Program-made: the position numbers and the translations under genes | Notes under the pieces: model-generated | Database searches by the model: none | Told to the model about the DNA's origin: nothing | Seen by the model: the letters and a program-made list of their open reading frames with translations, nothing else | Shown: positions 49,699-58,593 of the stretch, piece by piece | Layout: every line of letters starts with the position of its first letter | How positions within the stretch are numbered: position 1 is the first letter of the stretch | DNA from: Consotaella salsifontis | GTDB taxonomy: Bacteria > Pseudomonadota > Alphaproteobacteria > Rhizobiales > Rhizobiaceae | Length of the DNA: 64,000 bases | Assembly: GCF_900167365.1 (NCBI RefSeq) | Contig: NZ_FUXL01000013.1 | Span: 1 to 64,000 of the forward strand | Direction: 5' to 3'

Positions 49699-51249
49699 TC
49701 AGCTCTTGCCGGAGGCGAGCGTCGCCGCGTGGTCCCATTCGGCCTCCCTCTCCAGCGCCTGCCTGTCGCGCTTCAGCGTGACGAGGGCGCTCACCCGCTC
49801 GCCCTCGACGATCTCCGCCGCGAACTCTCCGGCCTCCAGACTGCCGTCGATCCGCACTTCCGCGACATCGTCGCCATGGCCGACATAACGCAGGCTCGTG
49901 CCGTGATGCGCGGTCCAGAAGAAGGGCGTCTCGTTGAAGTGTTCCGCCTCGCCCAGGAGCACGCGCGCGACATGCTGGCCCTGACGCTCGGCATGAACCC
50001 AGTGTTCGACGCGGATGCGGCGCCCGAGCCGGGCGTCGGGATAGCTCGCGATATCTCCGACCGCATAGACGCCGGGTGCCGAGGTCTTCAGCTCCGCGTC
50101 GACCTTGACGCCGCCGCCCTCCTCCTTCGAGGCGATAGCGAGGCCGGCCTGCTTGGCGAGCTCGATGCGTGGGCTGACGCCGACGCCGAAGACGACGAAA
50201 TCCGCCTCGATCGTGGAGCCGTCATCGAGGGTCAGCGTGCCGCCGTCGAAGCTTTCCGCCTTGCTGCCAAGGTGGAAGACGACGCCCTTTTTCTCATGAA
50301 GATCGCGGACATAGCCACCGACACCCGCACCCATGACCTTTTCGAAGGACACCTTTCCGGGCGCGACGACATGGACGGCGAGCCCGCGCGAGATCATCGA
50401 CGCCGCGACCTCCAGCCCAATGAAGCTCGCGCCCAGGATGGCGACCGACTTCGCCGAACCGGCCTTTTCGATGATCGCCTCGGCGTCGGAGAGCGAGCGA
50501 AGCACGAAGGCATTCTGCGACGTGGCGCCCGGAAGCTCCGGCCGCTTCGGCTCGGCGCCGGTGGCGAGCACCAGCGAATCGAAGGGCACATGCTCGCCGC
50601 CTTCGAGGATGACGGCGCGCGCGCCGAGATCGATTCTTGCAACGGTGGACTTCAGTCGCAGCGCCGGCTTCGGCCCATTGCCGAGCCCCATGACCGGCAG
50701 CATGGCGTCCTCGCGCTCCTTCTTGCCGGCAAGAAACTGCTTTGAGCAGAATGTCCGGTCATAGGGCGCATCGGCATCCGAGGAGATGATGGTGACGCTG
50801 GCGCCGTGGCCGGCACGCGCCAGAATATCGGCGCAGGCGTGACCCGCCGCCCCGCCGCCGACGATGACGACCCTGCCGGGGCCTTGGCTTTCCGGCTCGG
50901 AAGAATCCAGAGGCCGCTTGGCGAAGACGCGCACGACGCCCTCCACCTCGCTCACCTCGTAGCTTGCCAGCGGCAGCAGGGCCGGCGCGTTCTTTGCCGC
51001 GCCACGCTTCAGGCAGAAGCGCGCATGGTGCCACGGGCAACGCAACTCGCCGCCCACCAGGATGCCCTTTTCCAGCGGCGCGCCCAGATGCGTGCACTTG
51101 CCGGAGAGGGCGAAGAGATGGCCGCCCTTGCGGGCGACGACCACCGGCTCCTCATTCACCGTGCCGGCCAAAATGGCACCCTCGGGAATGGCCTCCGAGG
51201 CGACGCCCATGGCGAGGTCAGGGCGCTGATCGTCGGCTTTGGCACTCAT
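49699..51249 (-). CDS. Rieske-FAD/NAD-dependent oxidoreductase (AIFM3/ferredoxin-reductase-like)
   Basis: A 516-residue protein combining an N-terminal Rieske [2Fe-2S] domain (about 18-115; ligands in CTHLGAPL and CPWHHARF) with a pyridine nucleotide-disulfide oxidoreductase domain. FAD binding is by VVIVGGGAAGHACADIL, the second dinucleotide site is VAILGASFIGLEVAA, and the FAD-ribityl motif is VYAVGDIA. It ends with a reductase C-terminal domain. The architecture is that of AIFM3 and some ferredoxin reductases of oxygenase systems; no oxygenase or free ferredoxin gene is adjacent. The ATG at 51249 follows GAGGAG; the frame stays open much farther upstream, but only this start gives the Rieske family N-terminus. 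It is divergent from an SDR. Confidence 0.9.
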   Translation of the reverse strand: MSAKADDQRPDLAMGVASEAIPEGAILAGTVNEEPVVVARKGGHLFALSGKCTHLGAPLEKGILVGGELRCPWHHARFCLKRGAAKNAPALLPLASYEVSEVEGVVRVFAKRPLDSSEPESQGPGRVVIVGGGAAGHACADILARAGHGASVTIISSDADAPYDRTFCSKQFLAGKKEREDAMLPVMGLGNGPKPALRLKSTVARIDLGARAVILEGGEHVPFDSLVLATGAEPKRPELPGATSQNAFVLRSLSDAEAIIEKAGSAKSVAILGASFIGLEVAASMISRGLAVHVVAPGKVSFEKVMGAGVGGYVRDLHEKKGVVFHLGSKAESFDGGTLTLDDGSTIEADFVVFGVGVSPRIELAKQAGLAIASKEEGGGVKVDAELKTSAPGVYAVGDIASYPDARLGRRIRVEHWVHAERQGQHVARVLLGEAEHFNETPFFWTAHHGTSLRYVGHGDDVAEVRIDGSLEAGEFAAEIVEGERVSALVTLKRDRQALEREAEWDHAATLASGKS

Positions 51250-51429
51250 GGCGGTCTCCTCGATCGAATGGGTTTGTCGCGTCGATAACGACAGGGCGAC
51301 GGAAAAGTGCCTTCGCCTCGTCGGTTCTCGGCAAATCAGGCCTGCGTCCGAAACCCTGCACCCGCCTCGGCGTTGAGCGGACAAGGACGCGGCAGCCCCG
51401 CGCGACATCAACCGAGCTGGAAAAGTCTC

Positions 51430-52227
51430 ATGGACCTTGGACTGAAGAATCGCGTCGCCCTCATCACCGGAGCGACCGGCGGCATCGGCTTTGCGACGGC
51501 AAGCCTGCTTTCCCAGGAGGGCGTCAGGCTCATCCTCTCCGACATCGAGGTCAATCGGTTGAAGAGCGATGCGGAGAGCCTGCCAAGCGAGACACTCGTC
51601 GTCGCCGCCGACGTCACCAGGCAGTCCGACGTCGAAACGCTTGCAAGAAACGCCCGGGGGCGCTTCGGGGCCATCGATATCGTCATCCACACCTCGGGCA
51701 TCACCGGCGCCAAGGGCGACCCGCTGGACATGACCGACGAGGATTATCGCGAAGCCTGGGAGGTGGACTTCTTCTCCGCCGTGCGCCTGGCGCGCGTGAC
51801 CGTGCCGGCGATGCGCTCGCGCGGTTGGGGCCGCTTCGTCTGCATCACGTCCGAAAACGCCGTCCAGCCCTATTGGGAAGAGGCGACCTACAACACGGCC
51901 AAGGCCGCGCTCTCGGCCTTCGTCAAGAACCTCTCCTACAGGGAAGCGCGCCACGGCGTCTTGTGCAACACCATCGCGCCGGCCTTCATCGAGACGCCGA
52001 TGACGGACGACATGATGAAGCAGCGCGCGGAAAAGCTCGGGGTTTCCTTCGACGAGGCCGTGGCGAGCTTCCTGGAGGAGGAGCGCCCCGGCATCGCGAT
52101 GAAACGGCGCGGCAAGGCGGACGAGGTCGCCGCGGCCATCGCGCTTGTCGTTTCCGAGCGCGGCTCCTTCATCAACGGCTCCAATCTGCGGGTCGACGGC
52201 GGCTCGGTTCAGGCGGTACAGAACTGA
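51430..52227 (+). CDS. SDR family oxidoreductase
   Basis: A 265-residue short-chain dehydrogenase/reductase. TGATGGIG (13-20) binds the cofactor and Asp in LILSDIEVNR suggests NAD preference. The catalytic Ser is in CITSENA, and YNTAK is the YxxxK dyad. The C-terminus, FINGSNLRVDGGSVQAV, is FabG-like. It differs clearly from the SDR at 19.6 kb and is no tandem duplicate. It is divergent from the Rieske-FAD oxidoreductase with 180 nt between starts, which may mean joint regulation. The substrate is unknown. Confidence 0.88.
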   Translation: MDLGLKNRVALITGATGGIGFATASLLSQEGVRLILSDIEVNRLKSDAESLPSETLVVAADVTRQSDVETLARNARGRFGAIDIVIHTSGITGAKGDPLDMTDEDYREAWEVDFFSAVRLARVTVPAMRSRGWGRFVCITSENAVQPYWEEATYNTAKAALSAFVKNLSYREARHGVLCNTIAPAFIETPMTDDMMKQRAEKLGVSFDEAVASFLEEERPGIAMKRRGKADEVAAAIALVVSERGSFINGSNLRVDGGSVQAVQN

Positions 52228-52257
52228 GCCGGCCGGAGCCCGCGACGACGCGACTAC

Positions 52258-53082
52258 CTAGAAGCCCGGCTGTTGGCGCGTGGTCCCATCGGTGCCGGTG
52301 GCCTCGGCGTCGTCGAGGCGGACGAACCGGTAGCCCTTGTCCTTGAGTGACAGGATGCCGGCGGCGACGCCCGCTCCGGCGGCGCGGCCTGGCTGGTTGA
52401 TATGGGCGATGACGACGTCGCCGTCCTTGGCCCTCGCGACATAGCTCCTGGCGGCCTTCTCGCTGGCCAGCGCGCCCTCGTCGCCATTGACCGAATAGCC
52501 GGCGACGCGAAAGCCGAGCCGGCGTATCTCGGCGATGGAGGTCGATGTGTATTTCGCCGTGGCGCCTCTGAACCAGTGTGGGGCCGGCGCGCCGGCGTTC
52601 TGGACAGCCTCCGCGCCGCCGTCCACTTCCCGATCGACGGCCTCGGTGCTGCCGGCGGCCGCAAGGCCGAAGACGCTCATCGAAACATCGACGGCGGGAA
52701 TGTGTTTCGCCCCGTGATTCTCGATCTCGAAGAGATCGGGATGGGAAAGCATCGTCTCCAGCGCCGGCTTGTTCCTCTTCAACCAGCGCTCTGTCACAAA
52801 GATGGTCGCGGGAATCCGGTTATCGATCAGAGCCGAGAGAATCCTCGGATCGGTCGCTCCGCTGCAGGCATCGAACGTCAGGGCGACCTGCGGATGGGCG
52901 ACGCCGCCCGTGGCGATATGCAGCTTGGGCTCCACCAGCCGATGCGACTGCCCGGCATCGGCAATGCCGGCACCAGCAAAACACAGCGCCAAAACCGCGC
53001 CGGCGGCAAACGCCGCGCTGGCGGCCCAGGTGGGAAGCCTCACCCGACTGATACGACGAAGGCGACCGCGCAAATTGAACAT
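52258..53082 (-). CDS. Polysaccharide deacetylase-fold protein (CE4/NodB-like), atypical motif 1
   Basis: A 274-residue protein with a basic N-terminus and membrane anchor or signal (WAASAAFAAGAVLALCFAGAGIADA). The NodB homology domain follows: motif 1 is ALTFDACSG (residues 67-75), motif 2 His123 and His127 in ENHGAKHI, motif 3 WFRGATAKYTS, and GDVVIAHINQPG near the C-terminus. In canonical CE4 enzymes motif 1 is TFDDG, with the second Asp binding the metal; here that position is Ala72. Asp71 and the two His are kept. It may act on peptidoglycan or exopolysaccharide in the periplasm. The start ATG at 53082 (MFNLRGRLRR) is preferred; an earlier in-frame codon at 53121 adds 13 residues. Confidence 0.83.
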   Translation of the reverse strand: MFNLRGRLRRISRVRLPTWAASAAFAAGAVLALCFAGAGIADAGQSHRLVEPKLHIATGGVAHPQVALTFDACSGATDPRILSALIDNRIPATIFVTERWLKRNKPALETMLSHPDLFEIENHGAKHIPAVDVSMSVFGLAAAGSTEAVDREVDGGAEAVQNAGAPAPHWFRGATAKYTSTSIAEIRRLGFRVAGYSVNGDEGALASEKAARSYVARAKDGDVVIAHINQPGRAAGAGVAAGILSLKDKGYRFVRLDDAEATGTDGTTRQQPGF

Positions 53083-53233
53083 GCTGAACTCTGCTGCGAT
53101 GATGGACCCGCTTGCACGCAAGGAGCCGCGATTGCGGCCGGAGCATGGCGGCGGCCGACGGGGAAGGATCGTGATGGCGCAAATGCCCCGTGCTGCCGCT
53201 CAATTCGAACAGGAAAATCCAAAGCAGATCCCG

Positions 53234-53701
53234 ATGAATGATACCGTTCTTTCCATCCGGCAGGCACGACAAGCCGATCTCCCCCCGCTTCTCGATCTTT
53301 ATCAGCACCTCGCGCCGGGCGACCAGCGCGCCTCGCCGGAGCTTGCGTCCGAGATTTTCAGCCGGTTTCTGACCTATCCGGGAAGCGCGATCTTCATCGG
53401 AGAGATCGCATCGAGCATCGTTTCATCCTGCACGCTCGTCGTCGTGCCGAATCTCACCCGTGGAGGCAGCCCTTATGGACTGATCGAGAACGTCGTGACC
53501 GATGAGCGCTTCAGGGGACAGGGCCATGCCACGCAGTTGCTCGACGCCGCAACGTCATCCGCCTGGGATCACGGGTGCTACAAGGTCATGCTCCTGACCG
53601 GTTCCAAAGATTCGGCGACGATCAACTTTTACCTGCACGCCGGCTTTGAGCAGACGAAGACCGGGTTTCAAAAGCGGCGTATCGCAACGCGCAAGGAGTG
53701 A
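53234..53701 (+). CDS. GNAT family N-acetyltransferase
   Basis: A 155-residue acetyl-CoA-dependent acetyltransferase. It begins MNDTVLSIRQARQADLPPLLDLY. Strand 4 and motif A are IENVVTDERFRGQGHATQLLDAA, with the pyrophosphate loop RGQGHA, and the motif B region is KDSATINFYLHAGFEQTKTGF. Such enzymes modify small amines, antibiotics or proteins; no substrate is evident. The start is ambiguous: ATG 53234 matches homologous N-termini, whereas ATG 53174 has a better ribosome-binding site (AAGGA, 5-nt spacer) and would add 20 residues. It converges on guaD. Confidence 0.85.
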   Translation: MNDTVLSIRQARQADLPPLLDLYQHLAPGDQRASPELASEIFSRFLTYPGSAIFIGEIASSIVSSCTLVVVPNLTRGGSPYGLIENVVTDERFRGQGHATQLLDAATSSAWDHGCYKVMLLTGSKDSATINFYLHAGFEQTKTGFQKRRIATRKE

Positions 53702-53720
53702 GCCGAGTCACTCCATAGCC

Positions 53721-55127
53721 CTACTGACCCGCCTCGCCTCCCTGGCTGGACGATGGTGGCGGCGGCGCATCCTGCTTCGCCTCCAGAGGATGAAACGGCG
53801 CCTTATCCCGCTCGTGGAGCAAGCGCCCGCCGGCATAGGTCGCGACGATGGAGCGGTCGTCGCCCATCGTCATCAGGCAGAACAATTCCTCGCCGAGCGT
53901 TTCGACGCGCTCCATGCGCCGGCGCTGGGCAGGCGTCGCCTCGCTGTCGAGCACGACGATATCCGCCTCGTAGCCCGGCGAGAGCCGCCCGATCTTGTCG
54001 CCCAGCCCCATGGCGGCGGCGTTGCCCGCCGTCATCATGTGAAAGGCCTGAAGCGGCGGCAGCTTTTCCCCCTTGAGCGCCAGCACCTTGTAGCCCTCCG
54101 CCGCGGTTCGCAGCATCGAATAGGAGGTGCCGCCGCCGATGTCCGTGGCGATGCCGGTTTTGATTCCAGCCGCCCGCGACGCTTCGAGATCGAAGAGCCC
54201 GGAACCGAGGAAGAGATTGGAGGTCGGGCAGAAAATGGCGCTCGCCCCACCCGCCGCAAGCGCCGTGCGCTCGCGGTCCGAAAGATGGATGCAGTGGCCG
54301 AACAGCGCCTTCTCCCGCACCAGGCCATAGCGCTCGTAGACTTCCGTATAGTCCTTCGACCAGGGGAAGGCCTCGCGCACGAAGGCGATCTCGCCCTCGT
54401 TCTCCGAAAGATGAGTCTGGACGTGAAGGTCCGGAAACTCTGCCGCCAGCGCCGCCGTCGCCTCCAGTTGGGCCTCGGTCGAAGTCGGCGCGAAGCGCGG
54501 CGTGATGGCGTAGGAAAGGCGCCCTCGCCCGTGCCAGCGCGCAATCAGCGCCTTGGACTCCTCGTAGCCGCGCTGGGGCGTGTCGAGCAGCGCCTCGGGC
54601 GCGCCGCGATCCATCATCACCTTGCCGGCGACCATGCGAAGGCCGCGCCTTTCAGCCTCGCCGAAGAAGGCATCGACCGACTGCGGGTGCGAGGTGCAAT
54701 AGACCGCCGCGCTGGTCGTGCCGTTGCGCAGCAGCTCGTCCAGCAGAAAGCGCGATCCCGCCGCCGCGACCGCCGGATCGCCATAGCGGCTTTCCTCGGG
54801 AAAGGTGTAGCGCTGCAGCCACTCCATCAGCTCGGTGCCAAATGAGGCGATGACCTGCGTCTGCGGCATGTGGAGATGGGGATCGACGAAGCCCGCCATG
54901 ACGAGATGCGGGCGGTGGTCGGCAAGCGGCAAGCCCTTCGCGCGCCCCGCCAGCATATCGCCGCTCTCGCCGATGGCCTCGATCAGACCGTTCGCGACGA
55001 CCAGCGTCCCGTCCTCCCAAAAGCGCACGACCGACGGCCCTTCGACGGCGGGATCGCCCTCGAAGGAAAGCAGCCGTCCGCGTATCGCGAGGGAGGTAGG
55101 AGGCGTTGCGCCGCGGGTCTTGGTCAA
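53721..55127 (-). CDS. guaD: Guanine deaminase
   Basis: A 468-residue amidohydrolase that converts guanine to xanthine. Zinc and active-site motifs are VMAGFVDPHLHMPQT (H84, H86), VQTHLSENEGE, LFGHCIHLSD and GIATDIGGGTSYSML. The C-terminus carries a proline-rich tail. The only start matching the frame is a TTG at 55127 that overlaps the puuD stop (TTGA), translating MTKTRGATPP. It is the last gene of the purine block and feeds xanthine to the xanthine dehydrogenase encoded 7 kb upstream. Confidence 0.93.
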   Translation of the reverse strand: MTKTRGATPPTSLAIRGRLLSFEGDPAVEGPSVVRFWEDGTLVVANGLIEAIGESGDMLAGRAKGLPLADHRPHLVMAGFVDPHLHMPQTQVIASFGTELMEWLQRYTFPEESRYGDPAVAAAGSRFLLDELLRNGTTSAAVYCTSHPQSVDAFFGEAERRGLRMVAGKVMMDRGAPEALLDTPQRGYEESKALIARWHGRGRLSYAITPRFAPTSTEAQLEATAALAAEFPDLHVQTHLSENEGEIAFVREAFPWSKDYTEVYERYGLVREKALFGHCIHLSDRERTALAAGGASAIFCPTSNLFLGSGLFDLEASRAAGIKTGIATDIGGGTSYSMLRTAAEGYKVLALKGEKLPPLQAFHMMTAGNAAAMGLGDKIGRLSPGYEADIVVLDSEATPAQRRRMERVETLGEELFCLMTMGDDRSIVATYAGGRLLHERDKAPFHPLEAKQDAPPPPSSSQGGEAGQ

Positions 55128-56362
55128 GGTTGGTCCGTTTCCTTGCTCGTTTCGATCCACCGGGCGAGAGTGAGGCGCTCGGCAGGCTCGATCTCCGTGA
55201 GGTTTCCTGGCGGCATGGCGTGGCTCATGACCGCTTCGACATCGATCCTTGGCGCATTGTGAACGATATCGGCCGGCGTCTCCAGCAAGATATCGCGCGG
55301 CGCATGAGCAAGCCCCGGCCACAAGGGCTCGCGGGCGTGGCACATCGAGCACCGCGTCTGGACGATCATCGTCGCCTCCTCGAAATCCGGCGAGGCGGCC
55401 AGCGCCGCCGACCGGCTCGTGGTGGGCAGAGCGCTGCCCTCTTCCGCCTCGGCTTGCCAGCCGGGGTACGTCGAGAGCCAGACGATGGCGGCGAAGAGAA
55501 CAGCCGCGACGCCCCAGCACCACCAAAGATGCCGGCCTGTCTTGTGCGCCGTGTTGAAGAAGTGGCGAATGACCGCGCCCATCAGGAGCACGAGGCCGGC
55601 GATCGCCCAATTCCATTCCGTGGCGAAGGCCAGCGGATAATGGTTGGACAGCATGAGAAAGATCACCGGCAGGGTGATGTAGTTGTTGTGGAGCGAGCGC
55701 TGCTTGGCGTCGAGGCCGAGCTGCGGATCGGGCGTGCGCCCGGCCTTGAGGTCCGCCACCACGATCTTCTGCTTCGGAATGATGATGAAAAAGACGTTGG
55801 CCGTCATCACGGTGGCGATGAGCGCGCCGGTATGGAGCATTGCTCCGCGCCCGGAAAAGACCTGCGAAAAGAGAAAGCTCGCCACCACGACATAGACGGC
55901 GAGCGCGGCGAGCAGCGCTGTGTCGTTCTTCTTCAGGGGCGACTTGCAGAGCTGGTCATAGATGATCCAGCCGAGGCCGATGCCGAAGATGCCGATGAGG
56001 CTCGCCGTCAGCGGTGACAGGTCGGCCTTGTGCGTGTCGATGAGGTTCAGCTCGGCGCCAAGGTAATAGACGAGGAACAGAAGCGCCGCGCCGGAGAGCC
56101 AGGTCGTGTAGCTCTGCCATTTGAACCAGGTCAGTTCCTCCGGCATCTCACTGGGAGCCACGGTGTATTTCTGGAGGTGATAGAAGCCGCCGCCATGGAC
56201 CTGCCATGCCTCTCCGGCGACCCCCGGCGGCAGATCGCGACGCTTTCTGAGGCCGAGATCGAGGGCGATGAAATAGAAGGATTCGCCGATCCAGGAGATC
56301 GCCGTCACCACGTGGAGCCAGCGCACGGCAAAGCTCAACCATTCATAGACGATGGGCGCCAT
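55124..56362 (-). CDS. puuD: Urate hydroxylase PuuD (membrane protein with cytochrome c domain)
   Basis: A 412-residue inner-membrane protein. Seven to nine membrane segments begin with WLSFAVRWLHVVTAISWIGESFYFIALDL, a urate-oxidase family signature; HNNYITLPVIFLMLSNHYP is another. A C-terminal cytochrome c module binds haem through CSMCH (338-342), with the distal Met probably in SHAMPPGNL. PuuD oxidises urate to 5-hydroxyisourate and passes electrons to the respiratory chain, replacing soluble uricase. It overlaps guaD by 4 nt. hiuH and OHCU decarboxylase genes are not in the window. Confidence 0.94.
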   Translation of the reverse strand: MAPIVYEWLSFAVRWLHVVTAISWIGESFYFIALDLGLRKRRDLPPGVAGEAWQVHGGGFYHLQKYTVAPSEMPEELTWFKWQSYTTWLSGAALLFLVYYLGAELNLIDTHKADLSPLTASLIGIFGIGLGWIIYDQLCKSPLKKNDTALLAALAVYVVVASFLFSQVFSGRGAMLHTGALIATVMTANVFFIIIPKQKIVVADLKAGRTPDPQLGLDAKQRSLHNNYITLPVIFLMLSNHYPLAFATEWNWAIAGLVLLMGAVIRHFFNTAHKTGRHLWWCWGVAAVLFAAIVWLSTYPGWQAEAEEGSALPTTSRSAALAASPDFEEATMIVQTRCSMCHAREPLWPGLAHAPRDILLETPADIVHNAPRIDVEAVMSHAMPPGNLTEIEPAERLTLARWIETSKETDQP

Positions 56363-56419
56363 GGCGCATTCCTTGCCTCAGGAGGAACATGGAGCCGGCC
56401 CGCGCCGGCGGCGAACACG

Positions 56420-56445
56420 GCAAGGGGCGCCGCGGCGCCCCTTGC
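56420..56445 (-). terminator. Hairpin between the BMP-family gene and puuD
   Basis: Arms gcaaggggcgcc (56420-56431) and ggcgccccttgc (56434-56445) are perfect 12-bp complements with only 2 nt between, so the tip must open. It lies 31 nt past the BMP-family stop and upstream of puuD. There is no T-run; it may attenuate rather than end transcription into puuD. Confidence 0.5.
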
Positions 56446-56475
56446 TTCGTCAGTTCCGAGGGAACGCGGCGCCTT

Positions 56476-57576
56476 TTAGGACTTCACGCCCTCGACATAC
56501 CAGTCGAGCTTGAGCAGGTCGCCATCGGGGATCTTCTCGCCGTCCTTGACCTTGAGTTCGCCGTTCTGATCCTTGATCGGGCCGGTGAAGATCTCGTAGG
56601 TGCCGGCCTTGGTCTCGTCGATGACCTTCTGCGCCGCCGCCTTCACGTCGTCAGGCATCTTGGGATTGAAAGGCGCCATCTCGAGGATGTCTTCCTTCAT
56701 TCCGCCCCAGATATCGCGCGGCGCCCACTTGCCGTCGAGAAGCGCCTGGACCTCCTCGACGTAATAGGGGCCCCAATGGTCGACGATGGCCGTCATGTGG
56801 GCGTTGGGCGCGAAGCTCGACATGTCCCACGCCTGACCGAAGGCGACGGCCCCCCGCTCCTCGGCGACCTGAAGCGGTGCCGGCGAGTCGGTATGCTGGG
56901 TGATGACGTCCGCGCCCTGATCAAGCAGCGCCTTGGTGGCGTCGGCCTCCTTGGCGGGATCGTACCAGGAGTTCACCCAAACCACCTGAACCTGGAAGTC
57001 GGGATTCACCTTGCGCGCCGCGAGCGTGAAGGCGTCGATGCCCATCACCACCTCGGGAATCGGGAAGGAGGCGACATAGCCGGCCTTGCCCGTCTTCGAC
57101 ATCATGGCCGCGATCGTGCCGAGCACCGCGCGCCCCTGGTAGAAGCGCGAGTTGTAGATGCCCATGTTGGTGTCGTTCTTCTTGTACCCGGTCGCGTGGT
57201 CGAAGGCGACGTTCGGGAACTCCTTGGCGACCTTCACCGTGGGATTCATGAAGCCGAAGGAGGTCGAGAAGATGATGTCGTTGCCGTCCTGAGCGAGCTG
57301 GCGCAGCACGCGCTCGGTGTCCGGACCCTCGGCGACATTCTCGACGAAGGTAGTCTTCACCTTGTCGCCAAGCTTCTCTTCCAGATACTTGCGTCCCTGG
57401 TCGTGGGCGAAGCTGTAGCCATAGTCGCCCACCGGGCCGACATAGACGAAGGCCGCCTTGACCTGATCCTTGGGCTTGGAGAAGGCCTCCTGGGCGCTCG
57501 CCGGCATCGCCAGGGCACTCGCCGCGGCGAGCGAGAGGGCGCCGGCGATCATCCGGCGGCGGCTTGTCAGAAACAT
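56476..57576 (-). CDS. BMP family ABC transporter substrate-binding protein
   Basis: A 366-residue periplasmic binding protein. The export signal is SRRRMIAGALSLAAASALAMPASA; the twin-arginine-like SRRRM makes Tat export possible. The BMP/PnrA-like core has AAFVYVGPVGDYGYSFAHDQGRKYLEE and GADVITQHTDS. Members bind purine nucleosides or related compounds; with xanthine dehydrogenase and guanine deaminase adjacent, a purine or nucleoside ligand is likely. The ATG at 57576 sits 8 nt after AGGAG; a GTG three codons earlier overlaps that site. The two permeases and the ATPase lie directly upstream on the same strand. Confidence 0.92.
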   Translation of the reverse strand: MFLTSRRRMIAGALSLAAASALAMPASAQEAFSKPKDQVKAAFVYVGPVGDYGYSFAHDQGRKYLEEKLGDKVKTTFVENVAEGPDTERVLRQLAQDGNDIIFSTSFGFMNPTVKVAKEFPNVAFDHATGYKKNDTNMGIYNSRFYQGRAVLGTIAAMMSKTGKAGYVASFPIPEVVMGIDAFTLAARKVNPDFQVQVVWVNSWYDPAKEADATKALLDQGADVITQHTDSPAPLQVAEERGAVAFGQAWDMSSFAPNAHMTAIVDHWGPYYVEEVQALLDGKWAPRDIWGGMKEDILEMAPFNPKMPDDVKAAAQKVIDETKAGTYEIFTGPIKDQNGELKVKDGEKIPDGDLLKLDWYVEGVKS

Positions 57577-57666
57577 CGACGTCACTCCTGTTGCTCCTCG
57601 ATCCTGTTGGTCATCGGCTCCACCGCCTCGCCTCTTTCGGCGAAAGACGAGCGCGGGCGGGCCCGA

Positions 57667-58593
57667 TCATGCGCTTGCCCGGAAGGGCTTTCCGAGACAG
57701 GCGGGTGCCGCGTTCTTGATGCTGCGGCGCCCCGCCGAGATCATCACCAGCACCGCGATGGTGGCGAGATACGGCAGGCTGGACATGAATTCGGGCGCCA
57801 GCGCCGAGAGGCCGGCCGCCTTGGCCTGAAGCTCCAGCGTGATCACGGCGCCAAAGAGATACGCGCCGGCGGCGAGCCGCCCAGGCCGCCAGGAAGCAAA
57901 GACCACGAGCGCGATGGCGATCCAGCCGCGTCCCGCCGTCAGGCGCTCCGCCCACATCGGCGTCACGACCAGCGAATAGAAGGAGCCGGCAAGGCCCGCC
58001 ATGGCTCCGCCGAAGAGGATGGCAAGCGCCCTCACCTTCAGGACCGGATAGCCGATGGAATGGGCCGCGTCGTCCGACTCGCCGACAGCGCGCAGGATAA
58101 GGCCCGAGCGGCTGTGCTTCAGGAACCACCAGACGGCGAGCGTCATCAGGAGCGCGATATAAACCAGCGGCGAGTGGCCGAAGATGAGGCGCCAATAGGG
58201 ATCGTCCGCCAGGGCATCGGGAAAGATCGGCCCGAGGCGCGTCGTCGTGATGCCTACATAGGGCGCACCGGCAAGCGCCGAGATGCCGGTGCCGAAGATG
58301 GTCAGCGCCAATCCCGTCGCCACCTGATTGGAGGCAAGGCCCAGCGTCAGCGCCGCGAAGATGCCGGAGGCGGCGGCGGCCGTCACCATGGAGGCGATAG
58401 CCCCGAGTGCGGGAGAGCCGGTGGTGACGGAGACGGCGAAAGCCGTGACCGCACCGATCAGCATCATGCCCTCGACGCCAAGGTTGAGGACACCGGACTT
58501 TTCGACGACGAGTTCGCCGAGGGCCGCCAGAAGCAGCGGCGTCGCGGCCGCCGCCACCGTCATCAGGATGGAGACGAGGATCGCCGCGTTCAT
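57667..58593 (-). CDS. ABC transporter permease (nucleoside/BMP type, second subunit)
   Basis: A 308-residue inner-membrane permease of the branched-chain/ribose type, with about eight to nine membrane segments. Typical blocks are LGELVVEKSGVLNLGVEGMMLIGA near the N-terminus and GRGWIAIALVVFASWRPG near the C-terminus. It pairs with the permease encoded just upstream, which it overlaps by 4 nt (ATGA). With the ATPase and BMP-type binding protein it would import purine nucleosides or bases. Equivalent subunits include YufQ/NupQ of Bacillus. Confidence 0.92.
   Translation of the reverse strand: MNAAILVSILMTVAAAATPLLLAALGELVVEKSGVLNLGVEGMMLIGAVTAFAVSVTTGSPALGAIASMVTAAAASGIFAALTLGLASNQVATGLALTIFGTGISALAGAPYVGITTTRLGPIFPDALADDPYWRLIFGHSPLVYIALLMTLAVWWFLKHSRSGLILRAVGESDDAAHSIGYPVLKVRALAILFGGAMAGLAGSFYSLVVTPMWAERLTAGRGWIAIALVVFASWRPGRLAAGAYLFGAVITLELQAKAAGLSALAPEFMSSLPYLATIAVLVMISAGRRSIKNAAPACLGKPFRASA

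Noticed and set aside
51250-51954. N-terminal extension of the Rieske-FAD oxidoreductase frame
   Set aside because: The Rieske family start and GAGGAG site are at 51249, and the extension runs antisense through the SDR gene and its promoter.
19560-52227. The two SDR genes as a possible tandem duplication
   Set aside because: They are 31 kb apart, differ throughout outside the family motifs and have different cofactor-preference residues.
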